Positions 8,042 to 15,906 of a stretch of DNA of 34,905 nt are shown one piece after another. How positions within the stretch are numbered: the stretch's first letter is position 1; each line of letters opens with the position of its first letter. The stretch spans positions 1 through 34,905 of the forward strand of contig NZ_MLQS01000012.1 of NCBI RefSeq assembly GCF_001866055.1, in the 5' to 3' direction. The translations under genes and the position numbers were made by a program. The notes beneath the pieces were generated by a model. It ran no database searches and had not been told where the DNA came from. It saw nothing but the letters and a program-made list of their open reading frames with translations. The DNA is from Anaerobacillus alkalidiazotrophicus. GTDB lineage: Bacteria > Bacillota > Bacilli > Bacillales_H > Anaerobacillaceae.

Positions 8042-8739
8042 AAACTTGCCACCTGTTCCATATATTTTTCCGTAATGGCATCAAGATTTTTTTCGATATT
8101 TTGTAAATCATCAACTACTTTACCATTCTTTATAATGACGAATCGATCACAAGTTTCTAGCGCTTGCCCAAAATCATGTGTGACCATTATAATCGTCGCA
8201 CCTTCCTGTTTCATACGCAAAATAACTTTATTTAATAGCTGAATAGCTTGTTGATCTAAGCCTGTGTGTGGTTCATCAAACAATAAAATCTCAGGATCGT
8301 GAATGATCGCTCGGGCGATAGCAATTCTTTGAATCATCCCACGTGAAAACGATCTGACTGGATCATGCATGAAAAAACTAAGGCCTACTTCATCGATTAA
8401 TTGTTTCGCACGGTTTTCTACATCTTGCACACCATAAAGCTTTCCAAAAAACTTCAAGTTTTCTAGTGGAGATAAATGATCATATAGAAAACTATTATGT
8501 GCTAAGAAACCTATTTTCCTTTTACTATCATAAGAGCCTTTCTTTAAGTCTAGTCCGGCAATCTTCACTTCTCCAGAACTAGCCTTTACTAATCCACCTA
8601 AAATCTTGAGAACGGTGCTTTTACCGGCTCCGTTTGGCCCAAGTATTGCAACAGTCTCCCCTTTTTCTATTGAGAGATTAATACCACGAAGAATCATCTT
8701 GTCTCCGATTGTTTTAATGAGTCCTTTTGTTTCAATCAT
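8038..8739 (-). CDS. ccmA: Haem ABC exporter ATP-binding protein CcmA
   Basis: A 233-residue ABC ATPase with Walker A GPNGAGKS (34-41), a signature FSRGMIQR (131-138, a variant of LSGGQ in which the first glycine is arginine), Walker B ILLFDEP (151-157) and the H-loop VTHD. CcmA powers release of haem-loaded CcmE from CcmC. AAAGGAG precedes the ATG. The protein alone could pass for any small ABC ATPase, but the overlap with ccmB and the surrounding genes settle it. Confidence 0.95.
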   Translation of the reverse strand: MIETKGLIKTIGDKMILRGINLSIEKGETVAILGPNGAGKSTVLKILGGLVKASSGEVKIAGLDLKKGSYDSKRKIGFLAHNSFLYDHLSPLENLKFFGKLYGVQDVENRAKQLIDEVGLSFFMHDPVRSFSRGMIQRIAIARAIIHDPEILLFDEPHTGLDQQAIQLLNKVILRMKQEGATIIMVTHDFGQALETCDRFVIIKNGKVVDDLQNIEKNLDAITEKYMEQVASL

Positions 8740-8754
8740 GGTCTTAACTCCTTT

Positions 8755-9153
8755 TTAGTCCATAAACTGTTGCAGCTGTACTTTCACTTTTACAAGGTGC
8801 TCACGGTATGCTTTCGATTTGTTTTCATAATCTGCATCAGAAAGGTTACCTGTTTTTTTCATTTCTTCTAACTCTAGCAATTTATTCATGATAACTTTTT
8901 GTTTAACAACTAGATCATGAAACTGTTTTTCATCAGTATTTGCTTCAAGCTTCTCTTCTGACGCCCTATTTTTCAATTGAAAATAGACAAACCAGCCTAC
9001 GCCTGCACAAATAATCATTACAATAATTGCAGTAAATAGATGAGCATCAAAATTTCTAAACGGCGAATCATACCACATTCTTAAATGTCCTGGATTATGA
9101 AACGCCGGGGAAGAACGTGTAACTGCTGAGGTCAAAATTAGTTCGACCATCAT
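8755..9153 (-). CDS. Unknown single-span membrane protein of the ccm operon
   Basis: I do not recognise this 132-residue protein. It has an external N-terminal stretch of about 38 residues rich in H, P, R and W, one membrane helix (about 41-60), then a long charged cytoplasmic coil ending in a hairpin-like segment (LEEMKKTGNLSDADYENK) that resembles the SHOCT/CcmI-type short helical hairpin. Its first codons overlap the preceding gene by four bases (ATGA) and ccmA follows after 15 bases, so it is surely made with the Ccm machinery. A role as an assembly partner of CcmABCD or CcmI-like function is a guess from position and shape only. Confidence 0.75.
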   Translation of the reverse strand: MMVELILTSAVTRSSPAFHNPGHLRMWYDSPFRNFDAHLFTAIIVMIICAGVGWFVYFQLKNRASEEKLEANTDEKQFHDLVVKQKVIMNKLLELEEMKKTGNLSDADYENKSKAYREHLVKVKVQLQQFMD

Positions 9154-9515
9154 TCTTCCCTTCTTTCTTTACGAAGTTTCGCCAACTCTTCTTCAATTTC
9201 AGCCTCAATATCCTTTACTAAGTTGTCATTTTGATTGATTGTTACCTTCGTTTTTTCACGATTTTCTTTTGAGATATATTCAGCAGCTAACTTTTCATAT
9301 TCAACCTTCAACCTAGTATAGTCTTCATCGGACAACTTTTGCATATGATAATCCATTTCTAACTCATTTAGAGTAGCGTAGATATTTTTTAGCGAAATAT
9401 CATCCATATCATCTACAATCGTTACTGCTTCCATTTCAACTTTCGGTCTTAACAGAGGACTAATTACTAAATATAAACAGAATGCCGTAATCAATAAAGC
9501 AACTATATAAGCCAT
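9150..9515 (-). CDS. Short CcmI-like membrane protein
   Basis: 121 residues: an N-terminal membrane helix (about 3-22) and a soluble, strongly charged helical part. The segment LNELEMDYHMQKLSDEDYTRLK (about 49-70) is very like the L-x-ELE-D-x-x-x-GK-LS-x-xDY-x-x-L motif found just after the first helix of CcmI-type proteins. Full-size CcmI has a second helix and a large TPR domain that captures apocytochrome tails; both are missing here. It lies 13 bases after the second ccmH-like gene, where ccmI belongs. I infer a reduced CcmI; another possibility is an unrelated coil protein that has converged on the motif. Confidence 0.7.
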   Translation of the reverse strand: MAYIVALLITAFCLYLVISPLLRPKVEMEAVTIVDDMDDISLKNIYATLNELEMDYHMQKLSDEDYTRLKVEYEKLAAEYISKENREKTKVTINQNDNLVKDIEAEIEEELAKLRKERREE

Positions 9516-9528
9516 GAGTTTTCACATC

Positions 9529-10008
9529 CTAGTAATACTTTTTACGTTCTTCATCAATAATTGATTTGACAATTTCATCTTCAACATCTTCTTCTTTTGT
9601 TTTTTCAGATCGGGCTAATTTTTGGTTTATAATTATTTTTTTAAAACCTATAAATAATGCGAAACTAGCCACTCCTAGTACAAAGAAAGGCGTTATCCAT
9701 GCAGTTAAACTAAAACCACTTTTCTCAGGGACTATTAATCCTTCCTCACCATACATACTGTAGTAATAATCTAGGATTTCTTGTTCTGTTTTTCCCTCAT
9801 TTAACAACTCTGCTATATCTTCATAATAGCGTTGTTTTGTTGCGCATGTTGCCAAGTCATGATTTTCATGACCTTGCATCGAAAACTTTCCCGCAATCTC
9901 TTTCACTTCTGAAGAGTTTATATTAAATAACTCTCCAGAAGCTATCCCAACTATATTTGAACTAAGAAAAATTATTAACAATAAAATTGTTTTTAAAATT
10001 GTTTTCAT
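9529..10008 (-). CDS. CcmH-like paralogue without the redox cysteine motif
   Basis: A 159-residue protein with an N-terminal signal/anchor, an external domain and a second membrane helix (about 103-125), built like the neighbouring CcmH and sharing with it YYxSMYGEE, PEKxGFSL-AW-PFFVLG and an identical 15-residue C-terminus (EDEIVKSIIDEERKK). Where CcmH has its cysteine motif this protein has SMQGHENHDLATCATK: only one cysteine (C55) and two histidines. It cannot do CcmH-type thiol exchange alone. The ATG at 10,008 fits the TAGGTG ribosome site better than the GTG one codon earlier. It looks like a tandem duplicate that has changed role, perhaps as an NrfF- or CcmI-like partner in the haem ligation complex. 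Confidence 0.75.
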   Translation of the reverse strand: MKTILKTILLLIIFLSSNIVGIASGELFNINSSEVKEIAGKFSMQGHENHDLATCATKQRYYEDIAELLNEGKTEQEILDYYYSMYGEEGLIVPEKSGFSLTAWITPFFVLGVASFALFIGFKKIIINQKLARSEKTKEEDVEDEIVKSIIDEERKKYY

Positions 10009-10018
10009 CACCTAACAC

Positions 10019-10513
10019 CTAATAATACTTTTTCCGTTCTTCATCAATGATTGATTTGACAATTTCATCTTCCGCTTCATCGATATCATTAGTTTCAGAA
10101 CTCATATTTTCAGAACCGCTATTTACTTTAATCCATTTTCTAATTACATAGAATAAACCAGTTCCAGCGGTACCAAGTACAAAAAATGGCAATATCCATG
10201 CAGCAAGACTGAACCCTCGCTTTTCTGGAGCTGTTAAGATTTCTTCTCCATACATACTTACGTAGTAGTCCTTTATTTCATCTTTATTAAGTCCATCATC
10301 CATCATTTCTTTCATTTCTTGTTTAAATGCATCATTTAAACCACAACCTTGCATATTACATTCGAAATGGTCTTGACCACAACCACACATACACATAAAT
10401 TGACTAGCAACTTCTTTAAACTCTTGTGATTTAAAGTCATATTGGTCTTCGGCAGAAACAGGCAATGCAACGATTGACAACAGGAGCACCAAAACAAAAA
10501 AGACTTTTTTCAT
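10019..10513 (-). CDS. ccmH: Cytochrome c maturation thiol protein CcmH (CxCxC variant)
   Basis: 164 residues with a cleavable-looking signal peptide (about 1-21, PVSA-ED), an external three-helix-type domain, a membrane helix (about 103-125) and an acidic cytoplasmic tail. Instead of the usual LRCxxCQ it has a cluster C41-M-C43-G-C45 plus C52 and C57. CcmH reduces or holds the apocytochrome CxxCH cysteines for CcmF. The following YVSMYGEEILTAPEKRGF matches the conserved YG-x-x-IL-x-P-x-x-GF part of the family. The ATG overlaps the ccmF stop by one base (TAATG). Confidence 0.88.
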   Translation of the reverse strand: MKKVFFVLVLLLSIVALPVSAEDQYDFKSQEFKEVASQFMCMCGCGQDHFECNMQGCGLNDAFKQEMKEMMDDGLNKDEIKDYYVSMYGEEILTAPEKRGFSLAAWILPFFVLGTAGTGLFYVIRKWIKVNSGSENMSSETNDIDEAEDEIVKSIIDEERKKYY

Positions 10514-12492
10514 TACGACACCTTCCTATTTGGACCTTTATATCTCGGTGTAATGTTTCCATATTTCCCACCCCAGATTGCAAAGATTGATCCTAGAACT
10601 AATACATAGCTACCGATCCAAACCCAACGAACTAACGGATTTACCTTAACAACAAAAGTTGCTCTTTCATCACTTTCCCAAGCACTTAAAACTACATATA
10701 AATCTTCACGAAGGCTTCCTAATACCGCCACATTTGTTGAAGGTTCTTCCCAATTCCCGTAAAAAATTCGTTCAGGCTGGACAAAACCAATTTCTTTACC
10801 ATCTCTTTGTACACGAATATTAGCAAATACTACATCATTAAGTCCTTCCGAACGTTGTGCAATATATTCATAAGTTAATACGTAGTTTTCAATTTCGATC
10901 GTTCCACCTTTTGGAATAGTTTTCATCGTTTCACTATCAAAGTTTGAACCAACAATTCCGATTGCCATAAGAGCAATACCAAAGTGTACGATATACCCAC
11001 CGTAACGTCGGCGATTTTTAACCATTAACCAATATAAAGCTACTGGAACCGATTCTTTTGTTACTTTTCTTCTTGCCTTCACTCCACGGTAAAATTCTAA
11101 TATATGTGTTAGTATCATAAACGAAATAATACCATAGGAGATGATCGGGTAAGCGGCTCTCATTCCTAAGCCTGCTAACAAACCAACAATAACTAAGCTA
11201 ATAATCGCCGGAATTAAGAAGTTATCTCGTAAATTTTTAGTCGTTGAGCGTTGCCAAGCAATTAAAGGACAAACAGCCATGACAAAAATTAACGCTAGTA
11301 AAATCGGTGACATAACTGTGTTAAAAAACGGAATCCCTACCGTTACCTTGTAGCCCCTTACTGCCTCAGATACTAACGGGAAAATCGTTCCCCAAAATAC
11401 TGCAAAGGTACCACCAACTAAAATTAAATTATTAACTAGGAAACTACTTTCTTTTGATAAAAACGATTCAAACTGACCACTATCTTGTTTCAATAAATGA
11501 TATCTACTCATTAAAATATATAAAGAGAATATAACTGCTAACGCCATGAAGATTAAGAAATACGCACCTAAATTTGAATCACCAAAGGCATGTACTGAAG
11601 TTAGCACCCCACTCCTTACTAAAAACGTTCCAAAGAGGGTTAACGCATAAGAAAGAATAATTAAACTAATGTTCCAGATTTTCAACATACCTTTTCGTTC
11701 TTGGATCATGACAGAATGTAAGTATGCAGTTACTGTTAACCATGGCATAAATGAGGCATTTTCTACTGGGTCCCAAGCCCAATAACCGCCCCAACCTAAT
11801 TCCATGTATGCCCAATAACCACCAATTACGTTTCCTAATGTTAAGAACATCCATGCAACGATAGTCCAACGTCGAGTCATACGAAGCCAAAAGGCATCGA
11901 TATTTTTAATAATTAATGCAGCAATTGCAAAAGCAAAAGGTACTGCTAAACCAACATAACCTAGATATAAGGTAACCGGGTGAAGAAGCATTCCAGGGTC
12001 TTGTAGCATCGGATTTAATCCACGGCCTTCAGCTGGAACAAAGTCTAGCAATACAAATGGTTTCGTTACAAAACTTAATATAAGATAGAAGAAAATTGTA
12101 TTAGCCAGCATAATTGAACAAACATAAGGAGTTAATGGGTTGTTTTTCATTTTCTTTGAATATGCAACCATGAAAGTATACATCGTTAAGAAAAATGTCC
12201 AAAGTAGTAAAGATCCTGAATTCCCAGCCCATAAAGCTGCCAATTTATAAACAAGAGGTAGATCTGTACTTGTGTAAGATGCAACATACTCAAACTGTAG
12301 TTGACTAGTTCCTAAAGCAATAAATAATATTGCCATGGAAATAGTTGATAAAATAAAAACTGCTAACGTAGCAGATTTCCCGCTATCTACCAATCTTTGA
12401 TCTTGTTTATAAATTCCTAAAATAAAGATTATAAATGCATAAACTGATAGAGCTAACGCCAAATAAATTGATAAATTTCCGATTATATGCAC
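10513..12492 (-). CDS. ccmF: Cytochrome c haem lyase subunit CcmF
   Basis: The multi-span haem-handling protein that joins haem from CcmE to apocytochrome. It shows the WWD-type loop WGGYWAWDPVENASFMPW (about 234-251) and four histidines at about 171 (LLHP), 259 (YLHS), 301 (TSVHAFG) and 503 (YIVHFG), matching the four conserved CcmF histidines. WAGNSGSLLLW near 88-98 is also typical. I start it at the GTG at 12,492 (659 residues), because AAGAAGGTG lies just upstream; the longer frame to 12,549 adds sequence unlike the family and runs into a hairpin region. There is only one CcmF and no separate NrfE, so this protein must serve both CxxCH and the CxxCK site of NrfA. Confidence 0.96.
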   Translation of the reverse strand: MHIIGNLSIYLALALSVYAFIIFILGIYKQDQRLVDSGKSATLAVFILSTISMAILFIALGTSQLQFEYVASYTSTDLPLVYKLAALWAGNSGSLLLWTFFLTMYTFMVAYSKKMKNNPLTPYVCSIMLANTIFFYLILSFVTKPFVLLDFVPAEGRGLNPMLQDPGMLLHPVTLYLGYVGLAVPFAFAIAALIIKNIDAFWLRMTRRWTIVAWMFLTLGNVIGGYWAYMELGWGGYWAWDPVENASFMPWLTVTAYLHSVMIQERKGMLKIWNISLIILSYALTLFGTFLVRSGVLTSVHAFGDSNLGAYFLIFMALAVIFSLYILMSRYHLLKQDSGQFESFLSKESSFLVNNLILVGGTFAVFWGTIFPLVSEAVRGYKVTVGIPFFNTVMSPILLALIFVMAVCPLIAWQRSTTKNLRDNFLIPAIISLVIVGLLAGLGMRAAYPIISYGIISFMILTHILEFYRGVKARRKVTKESVPVALYWLMVKNRRRYGGYIVHFGIALMAIGIVGSNFDSETMKTIPKGGTIEIENYVLTYEYIAQRSEGLNDVVFANIRVQRDGKEIGFVQPERIFYGNWEEPSTNVAVLGSLREDLYVVLSAWESDERATFVVKVNPLVRWVWIGSYVLVLGSIFAIWGGKYGNITPRYKGPNRKVS

Positions 12493-12532
12493 GATGTTCA
12501 CCTTCTTTGTTATTAGATCACTAAGATAAAGT

Positions 12533-12703
12533 GGGCCTTTCACAGTCAAATACCCGTAAGGCCCATGTTACCAACAGCGCTTTCTTTCATCTGAATTTTT
12601 TAGGGTAAAAGCCCCCCACCTCTAAGTGTAGCGTAGGTGGGATTTTCCAATCAGGTGGAGTAGACTCTCCACCTGATTTTCCGATGTTTCAGCTTGCTGA
12701 AAC
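12533..12703. repeat. Cluster of hairpins inside the ccm operon
   Basis: The 222-base gap between ccmE and ccmF holds, in order on the minus strand, GTTTCAGC-AA-GCTGAAAC (12,686-12,703), a perfect 12-bp stem AATCAGGTGGAG/CTCCACCTGATT (12,649-12,678), CCCACCT/AGGTGGG (12,615-12,641), and GGGCCTT/AAGGCCC (12,533-12,564). The second and third share the CCCACCT/CCACCTG theme. There is no long T-run. They could be RNA processing or attenuation structures, or the leftover end of an IS200/IS605-like element, whose tips carry such hairpins. All other gaps in this operon are under 45 bases. Confidence 0.65.
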
Positions 12704-12714
12704 GAGTTCACTTC

Positions 12715-13155
12715 TTAGTCTTGTTCTAGAAGTTTTTTGTGAAACTCTGAATCATAATTAGAAGGATCTTCTCCTTCATACTTAGAAGGGCACTTAGTTT
12801 GAACTCGCTCAGCTTTAAATGGCTCTCCCGGTTCGATATAACCTCCTAATATAACAATAACACCTTCAGAAAAATTATCAGGTCTTGGTCGGTCGTGGAA
12901 TACAGATAATACATTCCCTTCTTGGTCTACGATATCAAAACGCAACTCTATTTCATCTGCTCTCCAATCAATAGAGTCTTCAATTAAAAAACCTTCTGTC
13001 GTGATATAACGATCTTGGTATTTCTCTGGATTTGTAATTGCTTCGAAAAGAGGTATCTCAGTACCACTAGCTCCAGGAGTTGCTGCAATTAATAAAATTA
13101 AGATAGACAAAATTATAGTAGAGCCACCTAGTAAAACTTTTGTATTTTTTTTCAT
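12715..13155 (-). CDS. ccmE: Haem chaperone CcmE, CxxxY variant
   Basis: 146 residues: an N-terminal anchor (about 8-25) and an external OB-fold domain. CcmE binds haem covalently and carries it from CcmC to CcmF. The usual haem-binding motif is HxxxY; here the matching place reads C122-PSK-Y126, with no histidine. Cys-type CcmE proteins are known from Desulfovibrio and archaea. The domain segments YITTEGF and GVIVILGGYIEPGEPFKAE fit the family (compare V-V-GY-G-PDLFREGQ). GGGGGAGGA precedes the ATG by six bases. It lies 15 bases after the 331-residue gene. Confidence 0.88.
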   Translation of the reverse strand: MKKNTKVLLGGSTIILSILILLIAATPGASGTEIPLFEAITNPEKYQDRYITTEGFLIEDSIDWRADEIELRFDIVDQEGNVLSVFHDRPRPDNFSEGVIVILGGYIEPGEPFKAERVQTKCPSKYEGEDPSNYDSEFHKKLLEQD

Positions 13156-13170
13156 ATTAAATCCTCCCCC

Positions 13171-14166
13171 TTAATCTAATTTTGACCTTTTCTCCTTATA
13201 CGTTCTTTCATCTATTTGCCCATCAGCTAATAATTTTCTAAGCTTTTTTATTTCTTCATCTTTATTAACAATCTTTTTCGGCGTGTCTTTAATCTCTTTA
13301 GTTTGAGTTTGTGGCATATTCTTTTTGCGAATAATAATAAAGATAAATGCTGCTATTATTAGGATCATTAATATTATCATGACAATATTTTCAGCATTCA
13401 TAAAGGATTCATTACCTTGATTTTGTATAGGTGCTTGTTGGTTAAGACCTGCGTGTGTTTCATCACTAGGCATCGTAAAGTCATTAAATGCTTCGACTGT
13501 AGTTACGATACTATCCTTCTTATAAGAAACATTAAAATCAAGAATCTCACCTTGTTTTATTTCGTTATACTCAAAAACTTGTATTTCTACTCCAAATGAT
13601 TGTGTTATTAAATCTGCTTCTTTATTAATTTGAAAATTTTCTGCTTGAAAAGGGGCGTAAAATGTCAAATTCAAATATTGAATATCAGAGTCTGGAATAT
13701 ATTCATATTGAAAATTTCGTTCAACCTCTCCTTCGATAGGGGCACTGAAATATTCCAAAACGAAATAGTACTCATCATTAGGTTGGATAGGATTCGATGG
13801 AGTCCATGAAAAATATTGTTCGTCAAAGTTGACTGTATATTCTTCTTGTGTAGGTTGAGTATCTGTTTGATCTTTGAATTGAGCTACAAAACCTTCTTTA
13901 AAAAGTGGTAAATGAGTAGGTACACTAATTATAATTTCGCCATTAAAAACACTATCAGAATGATTGGTAAACGTCCCATGGTAACCTACTAGTAAGGAAG
14001 GAATAGTATAATCCCAGTCTTCTGGATTAATAAACTCTGGCATTACTTTTATTTCTAACTCTGTTAAAGAAATTTCAGACTCACTATATACCGTATTTAC
14101 CGGTAATATGACTTTTACTAAGAGGATCAATGCCAATAAAGCAAAACCTCTAAATTTCTTTCTCAT
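13171..14166 (-). CDS. Unknown exported membrane protein, first gene of the ccm operon
   Basis: I cannot place this 331-residue protein in a named family. It has a signal peptide (about 1-28, ending near VYSES), an external domain of about 210 residues rich in aromatic residues, E and alternating hydrophobics that suggest beta structure (YHGTFTNHSDSVFNGEIIISVP and similar), one membrane helix (about 260-281), and a cytoplasmic tail ending in a SHOCT-like hairpin (EEIKKLRKLLADGQIDERTY). It has no cysteine in the external part, so it is neither a cytochrome nor a thiol enzyme. AAAGGGGAG precedes the ATG, and an Fnr-type site lies about 85 bases upstream. Being first in the operon and 15 bases before ccmE suggests a part in haem delivery or cytochrome assembly; that is inference. 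Confidence 0.8.
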   Translation of the reverse strand: MRKKFRGFALLALILLVKVILPVNTVYSESEISLTELEIKVMPEFINPEDWDYTIPSLLVGYHGTFTNHSDSVFNGEIIISVPTHLPLFKEGFVAQFKDQTDTQPTQEEYTVNFDEQYFSWTPSNPIQPNDEYYFVLEYFSAPIEGEVERNFQYEYIPDSDIQYLNLTFYAPFQAENFQINKEADLITQSFGVEIQVFEYNEIKQGEILDFNVSYKKDSIVTTVEAFNDFTMPSDETHAGLNQQAPIQNQGNESFMNAENIVMIILMILIIAAFIFIIIRKKNMPQTQTKEIKDTPKKIVNKDEEIKKLRKLLADGQIDERTYKEKRSKLD

Positions 14167-14247
14167 TATATTTCTCCCCTTTTATATAGCTATGTCTCTT
14201 TTTAAAATTCTCCTAGTTTGACTTTATAATGTAATACTTTTAATAAC

Positions 14248-14263
14248 TGTGAAAAATGTCACA
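14248..14263 (-). promoter_or_regulatory. Fnr/CRP-type operator of the ccm operon
   Basis: A perfect TGTGA-AAAATG-TCACA palindrome, the form used by Bacillus Fnr. On the minus strand a TATAAA (14,223-14,228) follows, putting the predicted start about 40 bases from the centre of the site, close to the class II activator spacing. Three extra TGTGA half-sites lie just upstream at 14,281, 14,294 and 14,304. The rest of the 14,167-14,395 spacer holds nothing else I can name. Confidence 0.75.
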
Positions 14264-14393
14264 GGATAGAGTGAAATAACTGTGACTGATTTATGTGATA
14301 ATATGTGATTTCCCAATATTAAACAACAACTAATGAAAACCATTAAAAATGATGGTTAAAACTAACAAAATCCATTATTGCCAAAAATAAAGA

Positions 14394-14428
14394 AAAAAAC
14401 ACCACAAAACATTTGCGGTGTTTTTACA
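14394..14428 (-). terminator. Terminator after nrfA (copy 1)
   Basis: On the minus strand AACACCGCAAA and TTTGTGGTGTT form an 11-bp stem with one G-U pair and a three-base loop, followed by T-rich sequence. It starts eight bases after the nrfA stop codon. Confidence 0.9.
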
Positions 14429-14435
14429 TATTCTT

Positions 14436-15881
14436 TTAATATTGTGCTGGGAACCATTCATTTATTGCACGTTTGTGTTTTTCAAAATGATCTTCTTCAT
14501 CATAGATAGCTTGCATCGTTACTTCAATTTGACGTTTCAACTCTTCAATATCTTCACCTAATTTTGCTAATTCCTCAGTAGCCATAACAATTGCTGCTTG
14601 AGATTCAATTGAAGAAATTCTAAACGCATCTATTGATCCATCCGGGTTATGAAAACCATAAGAATTCTCAGCAGCTATAAAATCCCAATACCACTGCGCT
14701 TTTCTAACATGTTGCTGTGCTTCTTCAATTTTTTCTTCTGATACTCCTGCAGTGATCATGCGGTTTACATAGTAATGGGAAATTGTATTTAGCTCCTGAG
14801 CCTCTAGTAATGCAACTTTATGACGTCCTTGAATATCTTTAACACGATCCTCTAACTGTGTTGGTGTTTTATCACCGTGGCATGTGCGGCAAGATTCCTC
14901 AATAGTTTCTAAAGGTGACCCCCAACGGTGAGAAGAGATTTTCTTTTTACCATCGACACGTTGGTAAGGCATATGGCAGTCTGAACATGAAACACCAGCT
15001 GTAGCATGTGGGCCATAGCTTGATAACTCAAATTCAGGGTGCTGAGCTTTTAGTGAAGGAGTTCCAGAAATTTGGTGTATCCAATCGTAATCAAAACCTT
15101 GCTCTTTAGCAATTGTTTCTTTATATTCATATATATTTTCAACTCGTAAACCTAAATCCCATGGGAATGTTACTTTATTCTTTTCTGGTTCAAAATAATA
15201 TTCGACATGACATTGTGCACAAACATATGAACGCATATCATTTTGAGTTGATTGTGATAAATCTACTCCCATTCTTTCCATTGCATTTGTGAAAGATGGA
15301 CGAGTAACTCTTAGTTCCATCGTAACAGGATCATGACAATCTGAACAACCAATTGAAATATGTCCCCATTCTCCTAATTCTTCACTTACTCCAGGAGCTC
15401 CAAGCTCAGTAATACGCGGAAGAATTTCATTGTTAAAGTTGGCTGCCCAATACCCATCTCCAAATTCTTCATCACTAAGTAGATGTGGTACTACAGATGA
15501 TTTACAAGTTAAGCATGAACCACCTGTCTTATCTGTAACTCGTCTAATATTAATTTGGTCTTCTAAAGCATATGTGTGACCTCGTGTTTTATTATACTCA
15601 ATTGCAAATCCATACCCACTCCATAAAGCAGGTAGATAAGGTTCGATAGAAGGATCACTCTTAGGAATAACGTCCTTTTGATTGATCATATTTTCCATAT
15701 AACTTTCCCACTGTAATGGGAATTGGTCCTTAAATGCTATGTTCAAAAATTCATTTTTGTCTAAACCTGTATCCATAGGTTCATTTTCTTTTGCTTCAGA
15801 GCTATTACACGCAACTAAAGCTATGAGAAGCAAAGAATAAAACGCTAGCAACAGGAACGATCTTTTACTGAAGTTCCCCAT
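14436..15881 (-). CDS. nrfA: Ammonia-forming cytochrome c nitrite reductase (copy 1)
   Basis: Reduces nitrite to ammonium with six electrons. The 481-residue protein has a lipoprotein signal (ALVAC, C25), so it is anchored outside the membrane. It carries the five NrfA haem sites in order: CLTCK (123-127, the lysine-ligated catalytic haem), CSDCH (179), CAQCH (221), CSDCH (299) and CRTCH (331). Also present are the active-site HVEYY segment after haem 3, the KAQHPE motif (278-283) with the catalytic histidine, and the arginine in NIRR (113/114). The KxQH form is that of calcium-containing NrfA. AAGGGATGA precedes the ATG. It lies 25 bases after its partner nrfH and ends at a terminator. Confidence 0.97.
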   Translation of the reverse strand: MGNFSKRSFLLLAFYSLLLIALVACNSSEAKENEPMDTGLDKNEFLNIAFKDQFPLQWESYMENMINQKDVIPKSDPSIEPYLPALWSGYGFAIEYNKTRGHTYALEDQINIRRVTDKTGGSCLTCKSSVVPHLLSDEEFGDGYWAANFNNEILPRITELGAPGVSEELGEWGHISIGCSDCHDPVTMELRVTRPSFTNAMERMGVDLSQSTQNDMRSYVCAQCHVEYYFEPEKNKVTFPWDLGLRVENIYEYKETIAKEQGFDYDWIHQISGTPSLKAQHPEFELSSYGPHATAGVSCSDCHMPYQRVDGKKKISSHRWGSPLETIEESCRTCHGDKTPTQLEDRVKDIQGRHKVALLEAQELNTISHYYVNRMITAGVSEEKIEEAQQHVRKAQWYWDFIAAENSYGFHNPDGSIDAFRISSIESQAAIVMATEELAKLGEDIEELKRQIEVTMQAIYDEEDHFEKHKRAINEWFPAQY

Positions 15882-15906
15882 TTATATCATCCCTTCCAAC
15901 TATTTT

